From Shewanella fidelis ATCC BAA-318 (lineage in GTDB: Bacteria > Pseudomonadota > Gammaproteobacteria > Enterobacterales > Shewanellaceae), in contig NZ_KI912458.1 of assembly GCF_000518605.1 (NCBI RefSeq), positions 407,803 to 457,935 of the forward strand: a stretch of 50,133 nucleotides of DNA, read 5' to 3'. A program made the position numbers and the translations under genes. The notes below the pieces were generated by a model. That model ran no database searches and was not told the origin of the DNA. It was given only the letters and a program-made list of their open reading frames with translations. Positions 7,646 to 15,104 of this stretch are shown here, one piece after another (position 1 is the first letter of the stretch; the number at the start of each line of letters is the position of its first letter).

Positions 7646-8318
7646 GCAGACATATCTTAATGGCAGCGCTTATTACAACTATGGCATTCGAAGTGTGTAT
7701 GGGTTAACCAAAGTTGAGACCACCGAATTTCTTGGGCATGTGCAATACCAAGGGTATGACTCGCCCATATTTAGCCCCATTATAACTCTGGATAATTTGG
7801 TTCAGGTGAAATTTCGTATCTCTGGGCTCTACAATAGCCCTATAAAGGAAAATAATTCAGTGCATTTCAACAACCTAAGGATGGAAATTTTTATTACATC
7901 TTTAAAGGAGGGCATTCGGTTAGACACTCAGCATATGATAATGGACCAATACCGCATAGGGAAAAAGACCAAAGTTAACTTTTTGGAGCTGAAGCGATAT
8001 CCAAGTAAAGGTAAAAGTCATTATGGTATTGATGTGTGTATGTCACCGCCTGAAGAGAGATATCCAGATTATTTGTATGATTTCTACAAAGATGAAAGTA
8101 TTGCTATTCCCTATCGGCAATTTGATTTTAATAAATTGCCTTCAAATTTGCTTCGTATTGACACCAATATTTTATGTGGAAACTTGGTTGCAATGAATAC
8201 CAACCTAGCAGGTGAACAAGGGTTCTTTACGCTTACGCTACCTTTTATCGAAGAGGGTGAAACAACCGAATATACGATTTATTTTTATCCTGTTGAGTAC
8301 CGAATTACAGTTAAGTGA
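7626..8318 (+). CDS. Immunity-like protein, possibly missing its export signal
   Basis: The frame is open from GTG 7608. ATG 7626 is the first ATG and overlaps the preceding toxin stub. The protein (~230 residues) contains SPIFSPII near its start and ends YFYPVEYRITVK. These match SPIF and YFAPVEF in the lipoprotein at 617-1264, so the two are probably homologous. Unlike that protein, no signal peptide or lipobox is visible. The 5' end may have been damaged when the neighbouring toxin was truncated, or the true start may be lost. Confidence 0.55.
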   Translation: MQTLLYKQTYLNGSAYYNYGIRSVYGLTKVETTEFLGHVQYQGYDSPIFSPIITLDNLVQVKFRISGLYNSPIKENNSVHFNNLRMEIFITSLKEGIRLDTQHMIMDQYRIGKKTKVNFLELKRYPSKGKSHYGIDVCMSPPEERYPDYLYDFYKDESIAIPYRQFDFNKLPSNLLRIDTNILCGNLVAMNTNLAGEQGFFTLTLPFIEEGETTEYTIYFYPVEYRITVK

Positions 8319-8596
8319 TGTTATTAAGCTGGCCAGTCTCAACAACAAGAGAATGGTTAATCCGTAATGGGTATGGAGACATACTGAAGAATGAATCTAG
8401 TCAAATAGGGAAGAATGGGGCAGCAATGAGATGGCTGTCAGAAAATGTGCTTGGAGTTAGGGTTTCGTCACTGAGTCACGATAAATTAGTCGGTGTGATA
8501 GAAAGAGCGTAGGGAATGGAGGATACATGGTATGGCACTGCTTCTACTTGTTATGCCAATCCATTCGGAACATATCCAGATAAGGTACTACAATGA
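8318..8596 (+). pseudogene. Toxin-tail-like frame interrupted by an in-frame TAG
   Basis: ATG 8318 overlaps the preceding stop (TGATG). The frame runs to TAG at 8510-8512 and then continues in the same frame, with no shift, to TGA 8594-8596. That stop overlaps the ATG of the next lipoprotein gene (ATGA). The second part reads EDTWYGTASTCYANPFG and looks like a genuine protein end. The combined frame is about 92 codons and carries no Rhs linker. Overlap with the following gene suggests a former toxin-immunity pair. The family is unknown. Confidence 0.45.
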
Positions 8597-9072
8597 GAAA
8601 CTTAAACATACTTTTGATGGTTAGTCTTGCGCTCGTTGCTGCTTGTGAAAGTCGGGATGTAACATTAGCAACGGATGATGCTTATAAAGACGCGATAGGT
8701 GAGTGTATGGATGTCTATAAATTTCATATTAAGGATAATGTGCTTGATAGCGCCGATAGAGTATATATTGCCTATGCTGATTCAAACTTAGTAGATGTGT
8801 TTTTTTCCCATGGAGATGTGGGGGATTTCACAAAGAGAAGTCCAGATTATAAAGGCTTGCTGTATTGTGGCGGAATTTTAAATCAGCATAATAAATTTGA
8901 AGTGACTCGTCTTAAATATGCACGATCATCCAAGTTTTTATATAGTACGCAAGAGTCAGAAGGAGGGGTTGTCAATGCGAACACATGTGGAATTGTTAAG
9001 CAGAGACGCTACATCCTAAATGATATGACATTTAAATTTACAGGTGAAAAAATATTTGATTGCTGGCGATAG
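8593..9072 (+). CDS. Putative lipoprotein immunity protein, last gene of the Rhs array
   Basis: 159 residues with a lipoprotein signal ending LVAAC (Cys about residue 18). The mature part contains several Cys (GEC, LYCGG, NTCG, FDCW), which fits the oxidising periplasm. ATG 8593 overlaps the stop of the interrupted toxin-like frame by ATGA. The family is not recognised. It is the last plus-strand gene before the switch to minus-strand genes. Confidence 0.6.
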   Translation: MRNLNILLMVSLALVAACESRDVTLATDDAYKDAIGECMDVYKFHIKDNVLDSADRVYIAYADSNLVDVFFSHGDVGDFTKRSPDYKGLLYCGGILNQHNKFEVTRLKYARSSKFLYSTQESEGGVVNANTCGIVKQRRYILNDMTFKFTGEKIFDCWR

Positions 9073-9142
9073 CAGTCTAGTAAAAAGTCTCTCGCTACTG
9101 TTAGATTATGTGTTGATAACTTACTGCAACGTCTAGACTGCT
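9071..9142. repeat. 10-bp perfect inverted repeat at the right edge of the Rhs array
   Basis: AGCAGTCTAG at 9071-9080 and CTAGACTGCT at 9133-9142 are exact inverse copies, 52 nt apart. The left arm overlaps the stop codon of the last array gene. No T-run follows, so it is not a classical terminator. It could be a chance repeat or an old recombination end. Confidence 0.4.
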
Positions 9143-9192
9143 AATGTCATTAAATTACGCACTGCGCCATGGTTGATAAAGACTCGGAATCG

Positions 9193-9780
9193 TTACTTCT
9201 GATTGATGTTGTTACCGGTAATATCTAGAAAGTTAAATTCAAATTGGCCGTCTGGATCTTCAACTCGGATCACTTGGTTAAATTTTGCCGCTTCAAAGTT
9301 GGGGTTTTGCACTAATATAGTCATGAGTTGCTGAGTAACTGTATCGCTATGAAATGCCGCTGCTAATGCCTCATGTGACTGTCTGATCAGCCGTGAGAAT
9401 AGATCTTCACCTTCGTCATCTTCTTCACCATCGTCGTCAGCTGTAGCTTGATTCCATTTGTCATAAATTGCTTTCAGTTGCTTAGATGTATCATCGTCAT
9501 TAAAGTGCACCCCTTCAACAATAAACTCATCATGTGAGAGTCTTGGGTGTGGCGCAAACTTGCTACCGTCTTTATTCCAAATGTTCCAGTATAAATCGCC
9601 ATGCCAAAAGGCTGCTGAGATGGTCATGTGTGAGAAGGCTTCTTGTTTAACATAGAATGTTAATCCTTCAATGTTATCTGTTATTAGTTGGCTTATCAGC
9701 TTTTGGTAAACTCGACTCAACTCTTGGATATCTTGCATATTACTACTCTGATTTAAAGGTGTTAGTAGGGAGGTGAACAT
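9193..9780 (-). CDS. Hypothetical protein with acidic insert
   Basis: 195 residues, no signal peptide. Notable are an aromatic stretch (AAFWHGDLYWNIWNKDG, about residues 56-72) and a highly acidic run (DDDGEEDDEGED, about 115-126). The start is uncertain: ATG 9738 is as plausible as ATG 9780, and neither has a strong ribosome binding site. It ends 120 nt from the Rhs array, facing it tail to tail. Function unknown. Confidence 0.6.
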   Translation of the reverse strand: MFTSLLTPLNQSSNMQDIQELSRVYQKLISQLITDNIEGLTFYVKQEAFSHMTISAAFWHGDLYWNIWNKDGSKFAPHPRLSHDEFIVEGVHFNDDDTSKQLKAIYDKWNQATADDDGEEDDEGEDLFSRLIRQSHEALAAAFHSDTVTQQLMTILVQNPNFEAAKFNQVIRVEDPDGQFEFNFLDITGNNINQK

Positions 9781-9807
9781 AAGCTTATTTTGCTTATCAT
9801 CAACAAA

Positions 9808-10203
9808 TTATTTATTTGGCTCAGTCTTTAGGTATTGGCCATTAAAGGAGACATTCAAACCGCCACATCCGTTATCTTTGCTAACAGAGAGGCTATTTGA
9901 CCCTAATACAATTTGCAGCGTACAACCGTCGACATCATAGTGCATTTGATTGCCTTTAAGAGTGACAGCTCCTTCAATCTCGCCCATATTGATTTGGCCT
10001 GTAGCAGGGTTGCCTACCCAAGTCGCCATACCTGATAGTGTGTACTTGTTCGAATCAAGCTTAACTAACGTGATCTCGGCATAATCTGCATCGATATGAC
10101 CATCATGATAGCGTTCATAGTGTCCTTGCCAGCTAGTTACATCACCAGCAAGTAACGAAAAAGACAAAAGCGATGCGGTTAAACTAAGAAAAAACATTTT
10201 CAA
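9808..10203 (-). CDS. Hypothetical secreted protein
   Basis: 131 residues. The N-terminus MKMFFLSLTASLLSFSLLAG is a typical Sec signal peptide. The mature part is a small, probably all-beta domain with two Cys (DGC, NGC) that could form a disulfide. The sequence fits an envelope-associated protein with no assigned function. It lies 27 nt upstream of the gene at 9193-9780 on the same strand and may be co-transcribed with it. Confidence 0.6.
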   Translation of the reverse strand: MKMFFLSLTASLLSFSLLAGDVTSWQGHYERYHDGHIDADYAEITLVKLDSNKYTLSGMATWVGNPATGQINMGEIEGAVTLKGNQMHYDVDGCTLQIVLGSNSLSVSKDNGCGGLNVSFNGQYLKTEPNK

Positions 10204-10505
10204 TTTAAAATCGTCCTAAATGCTCATCAGCTTGGCAACATTATTTATCAAAAAATATATAATACCAATAGATTACGGCGAATTTTTGACTTGTATCAAT
10301 AGGGGACTGTAGAGGTTTAGTTTATGACAACGGGCCTGTAGCAGTTGTTTTCTATGAGGCAAAGGGTCTACAAAGGTGAGCTTTGTAAGCCATTAATTTG
10401 TGGACATGAGGCTATGTTTTGCACTGAGGCAGCACTGCATTAAGGGAGGGCTGGTTACAGAAACAGTGCTTAAGCTATTAATGCTTTTGCGGCTAAACTT
10501 GGTTG
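10204..10505. other. Intergenic region without recognised feature
   Basis: About 300 bases between two minus-strand genes. No coding frame, hairpin terminator or known binding site is recognised. The right part presumably carries the promoter of the secreted protein gene. Confidence 0.4.
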
Positions 10506-11216
10506 TTAGGCGTATTTTCCAATGATATTAAAAAGCTCATCGACGCTATGTGCGGTATAGTCCGGTTGGCACTTCCAAGACTGTGGTTCTGAGCGACTAT
10601 AAGCCGCTGCCACAGCAATGACTTGAGTATGACCACCAAGTGCAGCTTGTAGGTTGCGTGCAAATTTTGCATCAGCTTCATGGTCTCCGATATACATTAA
10701 ACATTGGCTATTTCTGTGGCCGAAAATTGAATCAATACACTTAATTCCACCAGCTGCATCAGGCTTCTGCTTGCCATTTGACACATCGTCGTACCCTATA
10801 ATTGATTTGAATGGCTCGGCTATCGCGTTATTCTCTAATAAACGTCGAATATTGTTTTGCGAATTCTGCGAGCAAATACCATGGGGAAGATGAGAAAACT
10901 CAGTGATGACTTCTTTAATGCCTTTAAATAGTGATACTTCGGTAGTATTTTTTTCTTGGTGCTCGGCCCACATCCCGCCTGCAATTAACATCTCCTCATG
11001 TGTTAACCCATAATAATCGACATAAAGTTCCTGCCAGTTTTTAGCGCCATGGTTTGCTTCATGGTATGAGGCTTCATTGTGTAAATATTTAGGCAGAAAC
11101 TCCCCTGTTAGGTGTGGTGCAACAATGGATAAGATGGTTTTGGTGATTTCAATATTCTTAGGGACTGAATTTACAAGGGTTCCATCATAGTCCCATAACA
11201 CTGCATCTAGTTTCAT
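10506..11216 (-). CDS. HAD-superfamily hydrolase (phosphatase-like)
   Basis: ATG 11216 is chosen because GAGG lies 6-7 nt upstream; an upstream ATG at 11243 lacks a site. The protein is about 236 residues. HAD motifs are in order: motif I LWDYDGTLVNS near residues 7-17 with the two catalytic Asp, a motif II-like GICSQNS, the motif III Lys in KQKPDAAG, and the motif IV acidic pair in IGDHEADAKFA. It is probably a phosphoglycolate-phosphatase-like enzyme acting on a small phosphorylated metabolite in the cytosol. The substrate cannot be told from sequence. Confidence 0.8.
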   Translation of the reverse strand: MKLDAVLWDYDGTLVNSVPKNIEITKTILSIVAPHLTGEFLPKYLHNEASYHEANHGAKNWQELYVDYYGLTHEEMLIAGGMWAEHQEKNTTEVSLFKGIKEVITEFSHLPHGICSQNSQNNIRRLLENNAIAEPFKSIIGYDDVSNGKQKPDAAGGIKCIDSIFGHRNSQCLMYIGDHEADAKFARNLQAALGGHTQVIAVAAAYSRSEPQSWKCQPDYTAHSVDELFNIIGKYA

Positions 11217-11485
11217 TATTACCTCTATATTGAAATACGACATATCAACCTAAAATTTACGGCAAAATAGGTCAAGCAAATCACTCTAATAGCAACCATT
11301 ATCGGAGTTTACTGACGCTAATATTCGCGTTTGTAAGTCAGCTTATTATGAACTTAAAAACGAATCAAAAAATTAATCTAGCGACGTTTACGGCCATCGC
11401 TGTAGGAGGGCAATTACAGAGCTGACTATTCAGGAGCCGCTAAATATAAGGTTGGTGCAAAGCAGGCTTTATTTAAAATCAGAAA

Positions 11486-11947
11486 CTAAGCTTGTTTACG
11501 CTGCTGACTTTTTAGCGCACACAAACAGGCTTTACCACGCAGAGCAGGGCAGCTTTGGCATGGCTTGGTTTTAAAAGGTTGGTACAGATTTATTTCCGCC
11601 GTATGTTTGACGGTATAGATGTTGCTGATGTGGTTGCTGATGTTGTAGTTGATGTTGCTATTAGTGTGGCCAGTGCTAGCCGCATTAAGCGCATTTACAC
11701 CGACACTCAAGCCGTCGTTTGCGGGAGTGAGCTTAGTATAAATTGATAATTGATTGATTTTGGCCTCAATTCGCTTGAGCTTTAATTGGCGCTTAATCAT
11801 CTTTAGGCGGTATTTACATAGTTTTGCAGCACGTTTTTTAAGTGAGATCTCGCTATCACTCAATTGCGTATAATAACTGATTTTTTGCTGATATTTAGCC
11901 AGCTTGCGGCGTGATTTATGCTGCTTTTTTATTAAATCATCACTCAT
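11486..11947 (-). CDS. Hypothetical basic protein with C-terminal Cys cluster
   Basis: ATG 11947 is preferred; a TTG at 11953 extends the frame by two codons. The N-terminal ~75 residues are very rich in Lys/Arg and probably helical, possibly coiled coil. A low-complexity Asn/Ser middle follows. The C-terminus carries four Cys in the pattern CQSCPALRGKACLC, which could bind a metal. A Fur-like site lies about 120 nt upstream of the start. The same Cys pattern occurs, from memory, in uncharacterised Shewanella proteins. Confidence 0.6.
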   Translation of the reverse strand: MSDDLIKKQHKSRRKLAKYQQKISYYTQLSDSEISLKKRAAKLCKYRLKMIKRQLKLKRIEAKINQLSIYTKLTPANDGLSVGVNALNAASTGHTNSNINYNISNHISNIYTVKHTAEINLYQPFKTKPCQSCPALRGKACLCALKSQQRKQA

Positions 11948-12248
11948 TATCAACTACCCAAAAGCGACCTTTGATTATGTTAAGTTAACTGACTCTCTAG
12001 GGTTAAATAGAGCGTCTTTAATTCGCGCTTAGCGCCAATGTGAATAGTGTAATGTAAGTTGATTCAAATGAAAATCATTATCGTTACCGGGATGGTTAGA
12101 TTAGTAGGAGCTGTTATTGTTCGGATGATATTGGTGCGATAAAAACCAGCATCGTCATTTTTAAGCGTAAGTAGCACTTAGACTAAGCGCTACTCTTGTA
12201 ACTGTGATGCTAGCTTGTTGGTAAGAGCTGTGAAAACTGATAGCTAAG
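11948..12248. other. Intergenic region with a Fur-like site
   Basis: About 300 bases upstream of the basic protein gene. The only feature seen is the Fur-like sequence at 12064-12082. A 24-codon frame from ATG 12068 (MKIIIVTGMV...) overlaps that site but has no ribosome binding site and is not called. Confidence 0.4.
12064..12082 (-). promoter_or_regulatory. Candidate Fur box
   Basis: TCAAATGAAAATCATTATC matches the 19-bp Fur consensus (GATAATGATAATCATTATC) at 15 of 19 positions, with a perfect right half. It sits upstream of the minus-strand gene starting at 11947. Iron control of that gene is inferred. Confidence 0.4.
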
Positions 12249-12755
12249 TTAGTTGTAAGGATTTTTACCTGCATCAATTAAAGTTAGCAGTAACCTTAAT
12301 TCAAATTCTAGCTGATGGTAATCACCATCCATGTGGCAACAAAGTTGATAAAAAGCTTTGTTATGGTCTTTCTCTTTTAAATGCGCCAATTCATGCACGA
12401 CGACCATGCGTAAAAGTCCTTCAGGGACTCTTTTCAGTCTAGATGAAATGCGGATCTCATTTTTAGCTTTAATCTTGGCACCTTGTTTACGAGCCACATA
12501 AGAGTGCAATCCCAGCGCTTGGTGGCTGAGTGAGATTTTATCGTCAAAGATCACTTTAGATAGTGGTTGGGATTTACGTAAGTACTGGTTTTTAATCTCT
12601 ATAGTGTAGTCGTATAGGGCTTTGTCTGTACGTACATCATGGATTTGAGGATGACGTTTTAGTAAAAATTGTCCAAGCTTGTCTTGCGCTAATAAGTCTT
12701 GTACTTGCGCTTGGATTTCGCTTGAATAGCCTGCGAGGTATTTCAGTGGCTGCAT
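12249..12755 (-). CDS. YgjP-like metallopeptidase-type protein (DUF45/WLM)
   Basis: 168 residues, cytosolic. It has the zinc motif HELAH at residues 121-125, followed by His131 (HELAHLKEKDHN), the arrangement of the YgjP/DUF45 family. The family is related to M48/SprT-like metallopeptidases. The N-terminal half (YDYTIEIKNQYLR and the following basic stretch) is typical of the shorter YgjP versions. Substrate unknown. It appears to be a stand-alone gene, separated from the DUF3010 gene by a terminator. Confidence 0.8.
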   Translation of the reverse strand: MQPLKYLAGYSSEIQAQVQDLLAQDKLGQFLLKRHPQIHDVRTDKALYDYTIEIKNQYLRKSQPLSKVIFDDKISLSHQALGLHSYVARKQGAKIKAKNEIRISSRLKRVPEGLLRMVVVHELAHLKEKDHNKAFYQLCCHMDGDYHQLEFELRLLLTLIDAGKNPYN

Positions 12756-12787
12756 CTTGTACTTAGTCTCTTAATAAAAACGTAGAT

Positions 12788-12813
12788 ACAAAAAGGGCGC
12801 ATTAATTGCGCCC
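12788..12813 (-). terminator. Intrinsic terminator of the DUF3010 gene
   Basis: On the minus strand GGGCGCA pairs with TGCGCCC across a 5-nt loop, followed by TTTTTGT. It lies 26 nt after the stop of the gene at 12839-13282. Confidence 0.7.
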
Positions 12814-12838
12814 ATCATTTCTACTTTGGCTTAAAAGC

Positions 12839-13282
12839 TTAGGCTTCGTCAGTCTTGTAGATAGTCATGTTGTGGTAGGCGTAAGCGGCTTCAAATGCAC
12901 TCTTTTGGAAACGCTTTAACTCTAATCCTTCAAAATCTACTTGCGGTGGATTACGCTTTAGCTGCTCTTTAATCGCGACTGGCGATACGATAGATACAGG
13001 TATTGGTAGAATTTGGATTAATGCTTCTAGTTTGAAACTCGTTACGCTGCCAGCGCCTTTACCTTTTTGCTCACGTTGGATGATAACAATCTCATCGACA
13101 CGGTAGTCTTCAATTAGCTTACCGAAAGCAAAGTGGAAATCACGCATAGTTTCGGTGCTTTCTGAGTTTGAAATTGCGAACGACTTTTGACGGCAATCCG
13201 GCACGTTAAAGGTTTCGCCTTCATAACTTAATAAACTGATGATGGCTTCGCCACCTTTTAACTCTACGCCACAAACTCTCAT
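12839..13282 (-). CDS. DUF3010 family protein
   Basis: The frame is open to 13333, but the start is ATG 13282 (MRVCGVELKGGEA), which has AAGG about 8 nt upstream and matches the usual family start. The product is 147 residues, cytosolic and compact, with predicted alternating beta strands and helices (IISLLSY, VDEIVIIQREQKGKGAGS). The fold has an RNase H-like look, but that is only an impression. I recall the family from Shewanella and Vibrio without known function. Confidence 0.75.
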   Translation of the reverse strand: MRVCGVELKGGEAIISLLSYEGETFNVPDCRQKSFAISNSESTETMRDFHFAFGKLIEDYRVDEIVIIQREQKGKGAGSVTSFKLEALIQILPIPVSIVSPVAIKEQLKRNPPQVDFEGLELKRFQKSAFEAAYAYHNMTIYKTDEA

Positions 13283-13439
13283 GATAAACCTTAAAAAAAC
13301 AATATTGGCTGTATTGTAACGCGATTTCGCCAAACGGTCAGCGTTTTAATGTGCTTTCTCATCTATTCAAATCAATTTTTTCGGTATTAGTGATTGAGCA
13401 GTATAAATTGTGTTAAATACATAGAGGGTATGAATTAAA

Positions 13440-13470
13440 AAGCCGCAGTGAGGCAATCACTACGGCTTTG
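13440..13470 (-). terminator. Terminator of the DEAD-box helicase gene
   Basis: AGCCGCAGTGA pairs with TCACTACGGCT with one mismatch. On the minus strand the stem is followed by a T-rich run (TTTTTAAT). It is located about 30 nt after the helicase stop. Confidence 0.65.
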
Positions 13471-13501
13471 TATAACAGCACTGTAAGCTATCGCTTGCAG
13501 C

Positions 13502-14848
13502 TTAATCTTCAGGTGTTTCTTGTAGTTTCGCTTTTGGCTTTCTCAGCATTGGCGCATCACCGACGTCAATACCCGTAGCATAACGTTTATCACGATTAGC
13601 GGCGGCCTTAGCTGCTGACTTTTTCTTAGCAATGGCCGCTTTTTTCTTGGCGACTGCAGCAGGTTTAGTTTTACCTTTAGTCGCTGTTTTTGGCTTTAAG
13701 CCCTTGAATTTGGCTTTTAACCCTTCTAGTTCGCTAAAGCTAAACTTCTTGTTCAAAAAGCTTTGCACTTGGGTAAAGTTAACCCAGTCTTTTGGGCCTA
13801 CCAATGATATAGCATCACCTTTGGCACCAGCACGGCCAGTACGGCCAATACGGTGTACGTATTCTTCGGCAAACTTTGGCATATCAAAGTTAATTACTAA
13901 GGATACGTTAAGTAAATCTAGTCCACGTGAAGCCACATCAGTGGTAACCAAAATTTGCTGCAACCCACGGCTAAACTCATCCATAATTTGGTTACGAGCA
14001 TTTTGCTTTAACTCACCACTCAATGAGGCGGTTTTAAAGCCTTCATCTGCTAGCTTTTTGGCTAAGCGGTCTGTGTCTTGGCGAGTCGCAGTAAAGATAA
14101 TAATTTGCTTTTGCTGCTCTTCTTTCAAAATGCGCGTTAGTAGCGCTTCTTTATGATCTAAGTGATCACATAAGAAGATGCGCTGAGTAATATCTTTATG
14201 TTCCAAGTTACTGGCACCAATGGCAACATGCTCAGGGAACTTTAATAGCTCATTGGCGATGTCGTTGATATCACTATGATCTAGCGTGGCTGAAAACATC
14301 AGAGTTTGACGACGTTTGTGATCAGCTGCGGCGTTAATCATTTTTAGCTGCTCTGCAAAACCTAAATCAAGCATACGATCTGCTTCATCTAAAATAAGCA
14401 GTTCTAGACCATTAAGGTGTAGATGATGTTGTTTCAGGTGGTCGGCTAAACGACCCGGTGTTGCCACAACAAAATGGGGATCACGTGCTAGCGCTTTAGC
14501 TTGATCGTTAAAGTTTTCACCACCTAAAATTTTAGTGGCTTTAAATTGCGTGTTGGCAACGAGTAAACGTAGTTGGCTGTACACTTGAGTGGCTAGTTCG
14601 CGGGTCGGTAATAAAATGACCACACGCGGATCGCGCTTACTCAATGCTTTACACGAAATCAGTCTTTGCATCGCCGGCAATAAAAAGGCTAATGTTTTAC
14701 CTGAGCCTGTTTTAGAAGATGCCATTAGATCTTTACCCGCTAAGGCGACAGGAATGGCTTGCTCTTGGATCTCTGTTGGGGTGTCAATGCCCATGTGCTT
14801 AAGGGTTTTTAACAGACGTTGATCCAGTGCGAAATCGGTAAATTGCAA
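13502..14848 (-). CDS. DEAD-box ATP-dependent RNA helicase
   Basis: The start chosen is TTG 14848 (MQFTDFALD), because GGAG stands 7 nt upstream. The ATG at 14878 has no site and would add ten atypical residues. The ~448-residue product has, in order: Q motif (TPTEIQEQAIP), Walker A (SSKTGSGKT, ~44-52), PTRELA, TPGR, LDEADRML, SAT, and the C-terminal helicase motifs TDVASRGLD and HRIGRTGRAG. A Lys/Ala-rich tail of about 70 residues follows, which probably binds RNA. This fits the SrmB/RhlE-like group involved in ribosome assembly or mRNA turnover. The exact ortholog cannot be decided. Confidence 0.9.
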   Translation of the reverse strand: MQFTDFALDQRLLKTLKHMGIDTPTEIQEQAIPVALAGKDLMASSKTGSGKTLAFLLPAMQRLISCKALSKRDPRVVILLPTRELATQVYSQLRLLVANTQFKATKILGGENFNDQAKALARDPHFVVATPGRLADHLKQHHLHLNGLELLILDEADRMLDLGFAEQLKMINAAADHKRRQTLMFSATLDHSDINDIANELLKFPEHVAIGASNLEHKDITQRIFLCDHLDHKEALLTRILKEEQQKQIIIFTATRQDTDRLAKKLADEGFKTASLSGELKQNARNQIMDEFSRGLQQILVTTDVASRGLDLLNVSLVINFDMPKFAEEYVHRIGRTGRAGAKGDAISLVGPKDWVNFTQVQSFLNKKFSFSELEGLKAKFKGLKPKTATKGKTKPAAVAKKKAAIAKKKSAAKAAANRDKRYATGIDVGDAPMLRKPKAKLQETPED

Positions 14849-15104
14849 AGGTGTACTCCATAAATGATACGACCGCATATTATAACCTACAGATTTGTGG
14901 TTGCGCTATGCATAGTCTGCAACTTTCTACTACGGACCTTCATATATCTGCTAAAATATCCGGCTTTGTAAACAAAGTGGGCTAAAAGGCCTTTCATTAA
15001 TGGTTAATGATTTGGCGATAAACTTTGAGATTGCTGACTTGTCTAGCCTAGATAAGTCAGCATGCGCTTTGGCTTTTGTTAATTAGAGTTATGGGATCAT
15101 TTTA

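Noticed and set aside
12068..12142. 24-codon hydrophobic frame (MKIIIVTGMV...)
   Set aside because: No ribosome binding site, and it overlaps a Fur-like sequence that itself explains the AT-rich start.
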